This document shows, piece by piece, positions 16,371 through 25,259 of a stretch of 64,000 nt of DNA. The translations under genes were made by a program, and so were the position numbers. The stretch's first letter is position 1. The number at the start of each line of letters is the position of its first letter. Origin of the DNA: Streptomyces hawaiiensis (GTDB lineage: Bacteria; Actinomycetota; Actinomycetes; Streptomycetales; Streptomycetaceae); contig NZ_CP021978.1 of the NCBI RefSeq assembly GCF_004803895.1, positions 7,254,001 through 7,318,000 on the forward strand, given 5' to 3'. The notes under the pieces were generated by a model. That model did no database searches. It worked only from the letters and a program-made list of their open reading frames with translations, and was not told the DNA's origin.

Positions 16371-18311
16371 TCAGGGGGTGTCGCCGCTCATCCGGCGCTG
16401 CAGCTCCCACAGGGTCCGGAAGAGACCTGGCTCCTGGGTGAGCTGGGCGTAGGTGCCCTCCTGGACGATCTGCCCTTCGTCCAGGACCACGATCCGGTCG
16501 GCGACGGCCACGTTGGTGAGCCGGTGCGTGATCAGCAGGATGGCGCGGTCCTTGGCCAGTTCGCGCAGGCCGGCGAAGATCCGGTGCTCCGCGCGGGCGT
16601 CGAGGGCGGCCGTGGGTTCATCCATCACCAGCAGCGCCGCCTGCCGGTGGAACGCTCGGGTGAGGACCAGGCGCTGCCACTGCCCGCCGGAGAGCTGCTG
16701 TCCGCCGAACCACTCGCTGGTCAACAGGGTGTTCAGGCCGGAGCGCAGGCCCGGCAGCATCTCCGCGGCGCCGGACGCCTCGCATGCGGCGAGCAGGGCG
16801 GCGTCGCTGGTGTCGCCCTGCCCGAACGTGATGTTGTCGCGCATCGTCAGCGGCAGGTACGTGAACTTCTGCGGCACCAGCGCGACGTGCTCCCACGACC
16901 CCCACGGGTCCAGGTCCGCGGTGGAGGTGTGGTCCCAGGCCACGTCGCCCTCGGTGGGCAGCAGCAGCCCGCACATCAGGCGCGAGAGGGTCGTCTTGCC
17001 GGAGCCGTTCTCCCCGACCAGCGCCACGATCTCCCCGCGCCGCACGTGCAGGGAGACGTTGCTCAGGCTGTCCTTGGGGGCGCCGTCGTAGCGGTAGGTG
17101 ACGTCGCGGACCTCGAAACGCTCCGGGGCCGCGGTCACGGGCGCGGTGCCGCGGGAATCGGTCATAGCCTGGCCGTGGGCGTTGTCGAGGAAGTTCTGCC
17201 AGTCCTGCACGTACCAGCCGGTGCGCACCAGGCGTGCCCCACCGTTGATGATGCCGCGCACCGAGCCGGTGGCGGTCTGGAGGGCGAAGACGGCGCCGCC
17301 GCCGGCCGCCAGGCTGATCCGCCCGGAGGCCAGGAGCCACAGCAGCGCCGCCCACACCGCGGTCGAGGCGATCCCGCCGGCCACTGCTCCGGCCAGCCCC
17401 ATCCAGGCACCGGTGTTCGCGGCCTTGCGTTCGGCCGCGTTGACCGAGTCGGCCAGCCGCCGGTACCGGCCGATCAGGAAGGGCCCGGCCAGGCAGGCGC
17501 GCATCTCCTCACTGGACTCCTGATAGGCCATGTGCCAGCGCAGCTTGCCCAGCATCCTGCGCCGCCCGGAGGTCTCCAGCCCGGCCAGGTAGATCACGCG
17601 TGCGGAGCGCACGTAGGCGGCGGCCTGCGGCAGGCACGCGAGGAAGAGCAGAGGCAGGAGCAGCGGATGCAGGACGGTCAGGACGGTGGCGCCGGCCGCG
17701 AGCGTGGCGGTCGCCGCGAGGACGTCCTGCGCTTCTTCGACGAGGTCGGGGGTGACCTGGGCGCCGCGGTCGGCGATGTCGTAGGCGTCGTTGTAGCCGG
17801 GCTTGTTGTTGGCGGCCAGTTCCGCGCCGAGCGCGGCCTCGATCATCGTCAACTCCGCTGCCCGGCCGAGCACCGGGCGCAGACGGCCGGTCAGCCAGAC
17901 GACGGCGATGCCCAGCAGCGCGCGCAGGCCGGTGGCGGTGGCGATCACTGCCAGCTGCGGGGCGGCGTCCCACAGCCGCTCGGTGATGTCGCCCGAGGAG
18001 ATCAGCGCGGTGATCGTGCCCGTGACGGCCAGGAGGCCGAGGGCCGCGAGGACGCCGGTCCCGATCTGGCACACCAGCAGGCCGATGGTCGCGCCGCGGT
18101 CCACGCGCCAGGCCATCTGCACCGAGCGCCGCACGAGCGAGGGTAGGCGCCGCGCCATGGTGCGGGAGGTCAGCAGGGAGCCGGCCTGGAGCCTCGACTC
18201 GTCGCGGTAGAGATATTCCTCCTCTCGAACACCGGCCTCCTGCGGTTCGTCGTCCGGCGCGGCCCCCTTTGGCGGTTGCGGCGGCTGGTCCTGCGTAATG
18301 GCCGAGGTCAT
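16371..18311 (-). CDS. ABC exporter, fused membrane and ATPase domains
   Basis: 646 residues. A cytoplasmic N-terminus (about 100 residues) leads to six predicted membrane segments (for example IGLLVCQIGTGVLAALGLLAV and ATVLTVLHPLLLPLLFLACLP), then an ATPase domain with Walker A GENGSGKTT, signature LSGGQWQR, Walker B LLVMDEPTA and switch His in LITHRL. This half-transporter layout is that of type IV exporters and would work as a dimer. ATG at 18311 has AGGGGG four bases upstream. It stands first in the minus-strand block after a terminator-like hairpin, so it may export the product of the downstream enzymes or the neighbouring lanthipeptide. No C39 peptidase domain is fused. Confidence 0.9.
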   Translation of the reverse strand: MTSAITQDQPPQPPKGAAPDDEPQEAGVREEEYLYRDESRLQAGSLLTSRTMARRLPSLVRRSVQMAWRVDRGATIGLLVCQIGTGVLAALGLLAVTGTITALISSGDITERLWDAAPQLAVIATATGLRALLGIAVVWLTGRLRPVLGRAAELTMIEAALGAELAANNKPGYNDAYDIADRGAQVTPDLVEEAQDVLAATATLAAGATVLTVLHPLLLPLLFLACLPQAAAYVRSARVIYLAGLETSGRRRMLGKLRWHMAYQESSEEMRACLAGPFLIGRYRRLADSVNAAERKAANTGAWMGLAGAVAGGIASTAVWAALLWLLASGRISLAAGGGAVFALQTATGSVRGIINGGARLVRTGWYVQDWQNFLDNAHGQAMTDSRGTAPVTAAPERFEVRDVTYRYDGAPKDSLSNVSLHVRRGEIVALVGENGSGKTTLSRLMCGLLLPTEGDVAWDHTSTADLDPWGSWEHVALVPQKFTYLPLTMRDNITFGQGDTSDAALLAACEASGAAEMLPGLRSGLNTLLTSEWFGGQQLSGGQWQRLVLTRAFHRQAALLVMDEPTAALDARAEHRIFAGLRELAKDRAILLITHRLTNVAVADRIVVLDEGQIVQEGTYAQLTQEPGLFRTLWELQRRMSGDTP

Positions 18312-18420
18312 CGTTCCCCCTAGGACGGTCGCTGCGGCAGAGTCGTGAGGTCTAACGACACGGCTGCGATATCGAACACACGTCATTCGGTCGTGCTGGG
18401 GAGCCTGCTATTTCCTGCGT

Positions 18421-18449
18421 CAGGGAACCCCGCGGGCGCGGGATCCCTG
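18421..18449 (-). terminator. Hairpin terminator between lanthipeptide operon and ABC exporter
   Basis: CAGGGA/TCCCTG followed inward by CCC/GGG, with one A-A mismatch, forms a stable stem in the 235-nt gap after the last gene of the lanthipeptide operon. The rest of the gap probably holds the exporter promoter; I see no clear -10/-35 pair. Confidence 0.5.
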
Positions 18450-18546
18450 GTCTGGCTTGGAGCGGCCGCGGGGCAGGAAATGGCCGAAACGCCGACACCG
18501 CCAAACAGCGTGGGCAGCACGGCGGGCCCATCCCGGTCGCCCTCTC

Positions 18547-19659
18547 CTAACCGGGATCTGGTTCGGCCTGTAGCAGCCTTTCCAGCTCTGTCTCGGCGTG
18601 GCCGACCGCGCCCGTCAGAGCCTCATGGTGGTGGGCGGACAGGACGCCGGATCCCAGTCCGGCCGCGGCGATCACCGCGTTCAGCGCGTCTGTCGCCCGG
18701 TCGTCCAGGGCGGCCGCGGCGACGGGGTGGTGCAGTGCGTCTCGTGCGGCGTAGGCGTCGAGTCGGGCAACGCTGACGAGGGAGTCGAGTACGCGGGCGA
18801 CATGGCGTCCGGTGCGGTCCAGTTCCAGGGCTGACAGGCCCGTCCGGGTCTGGAAGGCGGCGGTCGGCGGATCGGGATGGTCGAGGAGCTGGACGGCTGC
18901 ATCAACGGTGCGGTCGAGGTCGGGTTCAGGGACGGGGGTGTCTTCGGGCCGGCAGTGGGCGTGCAGGAGGAGGGCGATGGCTCTCTCCCAAGGCTCCGTG
19001 GGCTGGGTGGTGTCGATCAGGTCGCGGGCCTGCTGGTCCAGGCCCTGCTCCATCAGGGCCATGATCTTGATCTGGCGACCGTCGAGGAGCCGGTTGCCAA
19101 TGCCGCGATGCCGGGCCATGGCGTCGGCCGCGTCGGTCCACCGCCCGATCTGGGCGAGGGCGCGGGCGCCGTCCACGAGCAGGGTGACGTACAGCTCCTG
19201 GCACACCGTGCGGTGGTCCTCGTCCGTGCCGGTCAGAGCAGACAGGTCGACGGTGCGGCCGTCGATGTCAGCCTTGTTCCGATGTCGGGCAGCGTCGTTG
19301 AGGCAGTACAACAAGCCGTAGGCGAGTTCGCCGTGGCCGGCGCGAGTCTGCAATCGGGAGAGGTTGACGAGCGGCATCAGCGACATGACGGCGACCCGTC
19401 CGCTGAGGCGTCCGGCGTCGGTGAAGACCTGGTGCTGGCGCCAGCACAGATCCTCGGCCAGGCCGGGCAGGCCGACGTCGGAGGCGATGAGCGCGGCGTA
19501 GTTGAGGACCCCGCAGGCGCGGGCCACCAGGTCATGGTGGCTCGCACCTGCGGGCGCGACGGTCAGCCCGGTGAGATGGTTGATGCGCTCCTCCAAGTGG
19601 AGCGCGGGCGCCTTGGTGCGGCGGACCAGGGGGATGCGGCTGGCTATCGCGGGAATCAT
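18547..19659 (-). CDS. Helical TPR-like protein of the lanthipeptide operon
   Basis: 370 residues, almost entirely alpha-helical by inspection, with repeated A-x-x-L patterns (LVARACGVLNYAALIASD, ELAYGLLYCLNDAARH, LLVDGARALAQIGRW, DAADAMARHRGIG) like the TPR part of Streptomyces XRE regulators, but with no HTH domain at the front. The start lies 4 nt after the methyltransferase stop, so it is almost certainly co-expressed with the lanthipeptide genes. It might be a scaffold, a peptide-binding regulator or an immunity factor; nothing in the sequence decides between these. Ends before a hairpin. Confidence 0.75.
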   Translation of the reverse strand: MIPAIASRIPLVRRTKAPALHLEERINHLTGLTVAPAGASHHDLVARACGVLNYAALIASDVGLPGLAEDLCWRQHQVFTDAGRLSGRVAVMSLMPLVNLSRLQTRAGHGELAYGLLYCLNDAARHRNKADIDGRTVDLSALTGTDEDHRTVCQELYVTLLVDGARALAQIGRWTDAADAMARHRGIGNRLLDGRQIKIMALMEQGLDQQARDLIDTTQPTEPWERAIALLLHAHCRPEDTPVPEPDLDRTVDAAVQLLDHPDPPTAAFQTRTGLSALELDRTGRHVARVLDSLVSVARLDAYAARDALHHPVAAAALDDRATDALNAVIAAAGLGSGVLSAHHHEALTGAVGHAETELERLLQAEPDPG

Positions 19660-19663
19660 CGGC

Positions 19664-21709
19664 TCAGCCCTTGCGCGCCCAGTCGACGACCAGTCGGCTG
19701 TAGGGCTTGTCGACGACGAAGCGGGCGTCGTCCGCCGTCAGCCGGTCACGCGAGTCCGCGACGGCCATCCGGAAGCCCGGCTCGGGGGCGTCGTTGCCGC
19801 CGGTCGCGTCCCAGGCGCGGATCTCGCTCACGACGCGCTCGGCGAGGTCAGCGCCGCCCTCGCCGTGGCCGATCACGCCGACCTCCCAGTACCGGCCCTT
19901 CTCGTCCTCGCCCTCGCGGATGGTCAGGTACGCGAGCGACCCGGCGTCGAGGGCTGCCATGGAGCCCCACCCGAAGTGCGGGGTGAATCCGGGGCGCTGG
20001 CCCGGCAGGCGGGAGAGGCCGTTGGGCAGCACGCACGCCAGGTACAAGTACAGCCACTCCCACGCCGATCCCTGCCGGAACTTCACCCCGGTGTAGAGCT
20101 TGGTCTGCTGCTGGTCGAGGACGCAGCGGAGCGCGTCGCGGTCGACGTCCTGCTCGCTGAACGTCTCCAGGCGCACGTTGCCCTCGCCGGCCATCGGCAC
20201 GAGGGTGTACACGTCGTCGCAGACGCCCTTGCGCAGGGGGATGAAGGTGGCCATCTCGCAGGAGACGGTCTTCCACGTGTCGCCGTCGCGTTCGAAGGCG
20301 AAGGAGCGGGAGATGCTGCCGCGGATGCGCATCGGCAGGACCAGGCGCCCGCCGGGGGCGAGCTGGTCGAGGATCTTCACGGGGACGTCGCCGGCGCCGA
20401 CGGTGAAGATGATCCGGTCGTAGGGGGCGTGCTCGGGCAGCCCGGCCGCGCCGTCGGCCATCACCGCGGTGGCGTTGTCGACGCCTGCCTCGGCGAGGTG
20501 CTGGCTCGCGCCGGCGACGAGGTCCTGGTCGACGTCGAGGGTCCACACCTGCCCGCCGGGGGAGACGATTTTGCCGAGGAGGGCGGCGTTGTAGCCGGTG
20601 GCGGCTCCGGCTTCCAGGACCTTGTGGCCGGGCTGGGCGCCGAGCTGTTCGAGCTGGGTGGCGACGATGGACGGCGCGGAGATGCAGGAGATCATCTCCC
20701 CGTGCTCGTCGTGCTTGATCGGGACCGCGTCCTCTTTGTACGCGCTCTCCAGGTCGACGCCGGGCAGGAAGGCGTGCCGGTCGGTGGTGCGGAAAGCGTC
20801 GATGGCCGCCTTGCTGCGCAGGTGGCCGCTGTCGACGAGCCGCTGGGCGAGGGATTCGCGCAGCTGGTTGGGGTCGGTGACGGGTGTCATGGTGGTCTCC
20901 ATTCGAGGGAGGCTAGGGTCCGCCGGGGCGGACTTGCGGGTGGACACGTCAGCTCCTTCTCCGGTGGAGAAGGCGACGTGACGGCCGAGCCATGCGGTGG
21001 CGGCCTGCGCTTCGGCAGGCACGCCTGCGCGGTTGAACGCGAAGATCGCGTGATGGGCGATGACGCCCCGGATTCCGCGTATCAGTCGGCCGTCAGCGGC
21101 GAGCCGGCGCAGGCGGCGGCCGGCATCCTCAAACGCGGCGACGCGCTCGACCCAGCCCGCTTCCGCGTCTGGGCGCAGGGAAGCGTCCGCGTTCATCAGC
21201 CGCCGCATCGCGGAGACGGCTCTCTCCAGCGCGGGCCCCTGGGGCGGGGTGATGGGGGGCCGCAGGGCAGCCCACCGGGCCCATGCATCTCCGGCTTCGA
21301 ACGGGTCCAGTCCCGCCTCGCGGATCATGGCGGACAGCAGCATCACGCTGCGCTCACGGGCGCCGGGGGTGCCAGTCTCGGCGAGCGCGGCCGGGCTGTC
21401 GGCGCAGAACACGTCGTGCGCGACCTCCATGCCCTCGGGGCCGCCGAAGGCATGGATCTCCGGCTCGTAGATCCCGCCCGTCCAGCCGGTGATCACGCGG
21501 GCGGCGACGAGCTGGTCCAGCAGGCCGGTGGCGGGCTGTTCGGTGCGCAGACGCACGCCGGCGTCCTTGCGCAGGAAGTGGAAGCGGCGCCCGGACAGGG
21601 CGGTCGCCAGGGCCCGGGCGGCGTCCGCGTGCTGGTCGGGGAAGGCCACAGAGGCGTGCCACCAGGATGTGTCCGCGGGGATCCGCAGGTTCTCGTCGTC
21701 GAAGGTCAT
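19664..21709 (-). CDS. FxLD-system methyltransferase: LanB elimination domain fused to PCMT-type methyltransferase
   Basis: 681 residues. Residues 1-250 match the thiopeptide-type/LanB C-terminal (glutamate elimination) domain (SWWHASVAFPD, GRRFHFLRKDAGVRLRT). Residues 275-681 match protein-L-isoaspartate O-methyltransferase: SAPSIVATQLEQL, SAM motif I VLEAGAATGYNAALL at 364-378, motif II TLDVDQDL, and GGRLVLPMRI. In characterised lanthipeptide systems such methyltransferases esterify an Asp of the ringed peptide, leading via aspartimide to isoaspartate. The N-terminal domain supplies the elimination step missing from the LanB protein encoded upstream. ATG with AAGGAG ten bases upstream; 35 nt after LanC. 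Confidence 0.9.
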   Translation of the reverse strand: MTFDDENLRIPADTSWWHASVAFPDQHADAARALATALSGRRFHFLRKDAGVRLRTEQPATGLLDQLVAARVITGWTGGIYEPEIHAFGGPEGMEVAHDVFCADSPAALAETGTPGARERSVMLLSAMIREAGLDPFEAGDAWARWAALRPPITPPQGPALERAVSAMRRLMNADASLRPDAEAGWVERVAAFEDAGRRLRRLAADGRLIRGIRGVIAHHAIFAFNRAGVPAEAQAATAWLGRHVAFSTGEGADVSTRKSAPADPSLPRMETTMTPVTDPNQLRESLAQRLVDSGHLRSKAAIDAFRTTDRHAFLPGVDLESAYKEDAVPIKHDEHGEMISCISAPSIVATQLEQLGAQPGHKVLEAGAATGYNAALLGKIVSPGGQVWTLDVDQDLVAGASQHLAEAGVDNATAVMADGAAGLPEHAPYDRIIFTVGAGDVPVKILDQLAPGGRLVLPMRIRGSISRSFAFERDGDTWKTVSCEMATFIPLRKGVCDDVYTLVPMAGEGNVRLETFSEQDVDRDALRCVLDQQQTKLYTGVKFRQGSAWEWLYLYLACVLPNGLSRLPGQRPGFTPHFGWGSMAALDAGSLAYLTIREGEDEKGRYWEVGVIGHGEGGADLAERVVSEIRAWDATGGNDAPEPGFRMAVADSRDRLTADDARFVVDKPYSRLVVDWARKG

Positions 21710-21744
21710 GGGCAGAAAACTCCTTGCGAGGCGGCGGGGAGAGG

Positions 21745-22815
21745 TCAGGTGAGCAGGAGGACGCGGGTCCAGCCGGTGGTGTCGGTGGCGTTCAGGGCGA
21801 GTTGGGCTCCGGCGCGGCCTTCCATAAATCCGGGTTTGGGCAGGTGCTCCCAGTCGGCGGCCAGCCGTCGGTGCAGGTCCTGGATGATCGGGGTGAAGCG
21901 TCCGGGTGCGGGGCTGTCGGCGGCGACCGCGCGGGTGAGGGTCAGCAGGCCGGCCCAGCCGTGGCAGAGGGTCGAGTCGGTGATGCGGGCGAGCCGCAGC
22001 GGGTCGGTCAGGATGGTCTCGACGATGTCCTCGGCCGCTTGGCGCCGGGCGGTATCGCCGAGGGCGAGCGCGGCGAGCTGCTGGGCGCGGGCGATGCCGG
22101 GCTGGCCGTAGCACCAGGACTGGCGGGCCGGTTCCGCTGCGGGCGGCTGCTCGGCCTCCAGGTGTGCTGCGGTGGACCAGTAGTGGGCGCCGTGCCGGTC
22201 GAGCCAGGTCGCGAACGTGCCGACGGCCTCCTCCTGGCCGGAGACGCTGACTCCGGCACGCAGGGCGAGGGAGAGCACGGCCAGGGGCCCCGCGATGCCG
22301 TGGGCCATGCCGTTGTTGCCGTGCCCGCCGGCCATCTCCATCCCGTCCGGGCCGACCGCCGACCACCACCCGGGCAGCATCCGGCCGCCACCGCAGGCTG
22401 GGTGCGCGAGCGTGACGAGGCAGGCGAGCACGTCGGGCAGCCGGGGCGCGATCGGGCGGCGGGACAGCAGCAGTGCGGCGAGCCCGGTCAGGCCACGGAT
22501 GAGGTCCCACTCGGCGAGGTGGGGCAGCGCGCCGGCCGCCTGGCGGCGGTGGGCGGCGGCGAGCCGGGCGTCCACGACGCGGTCGACGGCCGCGCGGACG
22601 TCGTCGCCGGCCCCGTGGGCGCGGGCCAGGACGAACTCCAGGGCGGGTGCGCCGTGGAACAGGCTGGCGTTGCTGCCGGTGCTCACCCCTCGGACGGTGG
22701 CCTGGGTGAGGTGGCGGCGGGCGGTGGACAAGTCACGGCGCTCGATGTCGAGCAGGGCCATCCCCAGGGCGCCCTCGGACAGGTCCTGCGTACGGGGCAC
22801 GGTCGTCGTGGTCAT
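21745..22815 (-). CDS. lanC: Lanthionine synthetase C family cyclase (LanC)
   Basis: 356 residues of the zinc-dependent LanC fold that adds Cys thiols to dehydroalanine/dehydrobutyrine to make (methyl)lanthionine rings. Zinc ligands are visible as Cys235 (QSWCYGQPG) and Cys284-His285 (LCHGWAG); the inner-helix motif GNNGMAHGIAG is at 166-176. The start overlaps the LanB stop (ATGA at 22812-22815), so the two are translationally coupled. It would act with the LanB and elimination-domain proteins on the small FxLD precursor encoded at the head of the operon. Confidence 0.93.
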   Translation of the reverse strand: MTTTTVPRTQDLSEGALGMALLDIERRDLSTARRHLTQATVRGVSTGSNASLFHGAPALEFVLARAHGAGDDVRAAVDRVVDARLAAAHRRQAAGALPHLAEWDLIRGLTGLAALLLSRRPIAPRLPDVLACLVTLAHPACGGGRMLPGWWSAVGPDGMEMAGGHGNNGMAHGIAGPLAVLSLALRAGVSVSGQEEAVGTFATWLDRHGAHYWSTAAHLEAEQPPAAEPARQSWCYGQPGIARAQQLAALALGDTARRQAAEDIVETILTDPLRLARITDSTLCHGWAGLLTLTRAVAADSPAPGRFTPIIQDLHRRLAADWEHLPKPGFMEGRAGAQLALNATDTTGWTRVLLLT

Positions 22816-24851
22816 GAGCGCCTGGCCAGGGGGACGACGATGCTGTGGGCCCGGCCGCCGATCCACCCGTCTGCGTCCGGCGGGGGCGCGTCGTGCAGGG
22901 TGGCGATGCCGACGGGGCTGGCGTCCATGTGCGCGCGCAGCAGGTCCAGGTCGACGTCGCGGCTGAGGTCGAGGGGCAGCTGCTGGTCGTCCTCGGCGAG
23001 CAGGACCCGCTCCGGTACCCGGAACCGGGCACGCCAGGCGTGGAGTTGGTCTGCCCACTGCTGGAGTGGTGCGGTGCGGGCGGGCAGCGTGCGGCTGCGG
23101 ATCTTCCACCGGGCGGCGGTGAGGATGGTGCGCCGGTAGGTGAGAGCCGGGGTGAAGGGCAGGGTCCAGGCGGCGCCCCAGTCGAACCAGGTCACCTGAG
23201 GGGAGGCGGCCCTGCTGATCTCGCCGAGGAAGCGGGCCATCGGCGGGGTGTAGTTGTTCCACAGGAAGTTGATGGCGGTGGGGGCCAGCAGCTCCAGCCG
23301 CTTGCCCGTCGCGGACTCCACCAGCTGGGGGCGGCCGTCGGCGACGGTGACCGACAGGTCGCCGGGGAAGAGGACGTGCGGGGCGGGGCGGCGGAATTCG
23401 CCGACGCTGACGACGCGGGGCAGGGCCTGGGGCGCGCGGGTGAGCAGGTCGGCCGGCACCCGCCCGGCGTGGAAGGACAGCTGTGCCAGCTCCGCCTCCG
23501 CATCGATGGTGGGCAGGTGCGCGTACGCCTCCTCGGTGCCGGGGAAGAGGTGCCAGAACCGTCCGGTCATCGAACCGGCCGAGCGGGAGACGGTCAGGAC
23601 CCGCAGCCGGAAGTCCCCCCGGTCGAGGGCCTGGACGGAGGAGGCGTGCACCTGAGCGGCCAGTTCGAGATGGGGCGCCGGATGGTGTGGCTTCTCGCCG
23701 GCTGCGGCTTCCAGCTCCTCGATCATCGCGCCCGTCAGGGCCACCGTGCGCCTGCCCTCGGCGGCGGCGGTGCCGGCCAGCTCCAGCAGCAGGCGGTCGC
23801 GCCGGGACATCGGTCGGGGCGGTTCGCTCACGGTGACGAACCCTTCCGGAAAGCCCACGCCCCGGTCGGAGTCCGTGGCCACCTCCACCGGAACGGGGAC
23901 GTTCTCGCCGTAGCGCTCGGTGAATTGCTCGATCCACCGACGCCAGGTCGGTGTCCCGTTCGGATGAGTGGCCAGGCGGGCCAGCACGGTCGCTGTCGTC
24001 CCTGCCTCGGTCAGCACTTGTTCGGGCAGCCGCACGTCGGCATCCAGCCGCAGGTCGCATGCTGGCCGCAGCCGGTCTGCCTGGGCGCGGACCGCGTCCG
24101 GTAGGGCGTCTGAGGGGTCGACGGCGGTGGCTGGCGCGCGCAGCGAGGAGCGCAGCAGCCGTACCCGCAGCAGTTCGCCCAGGAGCCGGTGACGCGCTGC
24201 GTCGCTCACAGCGGGGTACTCCGCGGCGAGTTTATCGGCCAACTGGCGATACTCGATCGGGGAGCGGACCAGGTTGAGCACGAGGCGCAGCGCAGGGTTC
24301 AGGGCGAGGCGGAACTCTGCGTCGCCCTCGGACGGCACGTGGATGCGCTCGTTACGCTGCCGGGCCAGCGTATTGACGCAGACCTCCGTTTCGGCCATGC
24401 GAGTGCTGTCGCTCTCCCAAGCGCTGAGCATCTCGTCGAGACCGACCGGATCGGGGCGGACGACGGCCTGGTGGTCTTCTCCGAAGCGCACGGATGTCGA
24501 CTGGTCGAAGCCGAGCAGGGCGACGCCGGCGAACAGGCCGTAGGGGGTGGAGCGGTGTGCGTACCGGATCGCATAGCGGGCCGTGGCCAGAGCAGCACGG
24601 CGAACCCGGCGCGGCTTCGGCGTGCGGCCGTCGATGATGGCCTGCACCTGTCCTGCGAGGTCGGGGCTGGCGTCGGTCACTGTCTGCCGAAAGGCATCGT
24701 CGGACCAGACGCTGCTCAGCCACGCACGCCACGGTTCCACCGGTGCCGTGGATGCCGGCCAGGGTGGCATGGCGGGCGCAGTGAGGTGCACCGTGGAGCG
24801 CAGCATCGCCTGCCCCGCGCCCTGATACAGGCTGGGACGTACCCGTGTCAT
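22812..24851 (-). CDS. lanB: Lantibiotic dehydratase, glutamylation domain only (split LanB)
   Basis: 679 residues matching Lant_dehydr_N: AIRYAHRSTPYGLFAGVALL (the R-x-x-PYGLF block), LNLVRSPIEYRQL, MSRRDRLLLEL, VSRSAGSMTGRFWHL and FLGEISRAASPQVTWFDWG. In class I pathways this domain uses glutamyl-tRNA to glutamylate Ser and Thr. It stops where full-length LanB proteins continue into the elimination domain, which here lies on the methyltransferase protein. ATG at 24851 (AGGGAG, seven bases upstream) is preferred to the GTG one codon earlier. It starts 88 nt after the precursor gene. Confidence 0.92.
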   Translation of the reverse strand: MTRVRPSLYQGAGQAMLRSTVHLTAPAMPPWPASTAPVEPWRAWLSSVWSDDAFRQTVTDASPDLAGQVQAIIDGRTPKPRRVRRAALATARYAIRYAHRSTPYGLFAGVALLGFDQSTSVRFGEDHQAVVRPDPVGLDEMLSAWESDSTRMAETEVCVNTLARQRNERIHVPSEGDAEFRLALNPALRLVLNLVRSPIEYRQLADKLAAEYPAVSDAARHRLLGELLRVRLLRSSLRAPATAVDPSDALPDAVRAQADRLRPACDLRLDADVRLPEQVLTEAGTTATVLARLATHPNGTPTWRRWIEQFTERYGENVPVPVEVATDSDRGVGFPEGFVTVSEPPRPMSRRDRLLLELAGTAAAEGRRTVALTGAMIEELEAAAGEKPHHPAPHLELAAQVHASSVQALDRGDFRLRVLTVSRSAGSMTGRFWHLFPGTEEAYAHLPTIDAEAELAQLSFHAGRVPADLLTRAPQALPRVVSVGEFRRPAPHVLFPGDLSVTVADGRPQLVESATGKRLELLAPTAINFLWNNYTPPMARFLGEISRAASPQVTWFDWGAAWTLPFTPALTYRRTILTAARWKIRSRTLPARTAPLQQWADQLHAWRARFRVPERVLLAEDDQQLPLDLSRDVDLDLLRAHMDASPVGIATLHDAPPPDADGWIGGRAHSIVVPLARRS

Positions 24852-24939
24852 CACCGCTCTCCCTTCTTCCTTCGTGACGGGGCGGGATGCGGGCCGGACG
24901 GGAAGCCCCGCCCGGCCCGCGCTGCCGGATCGGACCGGC

Positions 24940-25128
24940 TTACGAGGTGGTGCAGGCGCTGGGGCAGGAGCTGCCGCAGGTGTCGCCCGTGCTGCACATC
25001 AGGACCGTCTCGGTCGCCGGCGTGCCCTCGATGAAGGTGATGTCGAGCCCGAACGGGTCGGTCTCGTCGGTGGTTGCGAGGTCCGGCTGCGCGGGGGCGG
25101 TCGGCCTCTCCGTCTGCACGGCGGTCAT
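24940..25128 (-). CDS. lanA: FxLD family lanthipeptide precursor
   Basis: 62 residues. The leader holds FGLD at 26-29 followed by ITFIE, the FxLD motif that LanB-type enzymes recognise. The probable core (about 38-62) has Cys at 45, 51, 55 and 59 with many Ser/Thr (46, 47, 50, 53, 54, 57, 60-62). Asp49 in TGDTC sits inside a likely ring and is the candidate for methylation by the FxLD methyltransferase. Strong ribosome site (AGGAGG, five bases before ATG). No protease gene for leader removal is seen close by, so a host protease is likely to be used. Confidence 0.93.
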   Translation of the reverse strand: MTAVQTERPTAPAQPDLATTDETDPFGLDITFIEGTPATETVLMCSTGDTCGSSCPSACTTS

Positions 25129-25259
25129 GCTTGCCTCCTAGTGGCGATGGGTGGTGCGGGATCCCGGGCCCGGTCGGGACCCGGAACTTGGGGCCAGACG
25201 GTGGCGGGCGACGGTGTCGCCTGCTCCAGGGCGTCTGGGAGTCGGTGTGAGCCGTGTCG

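Noticed and set aside
22846..24104. Long Gly/Val-rich frame opposite the LanB gene
   Set aside because: A shadow of the high-GC third codon positions of LanB; composition is that of antisense frames and no family motif is present.
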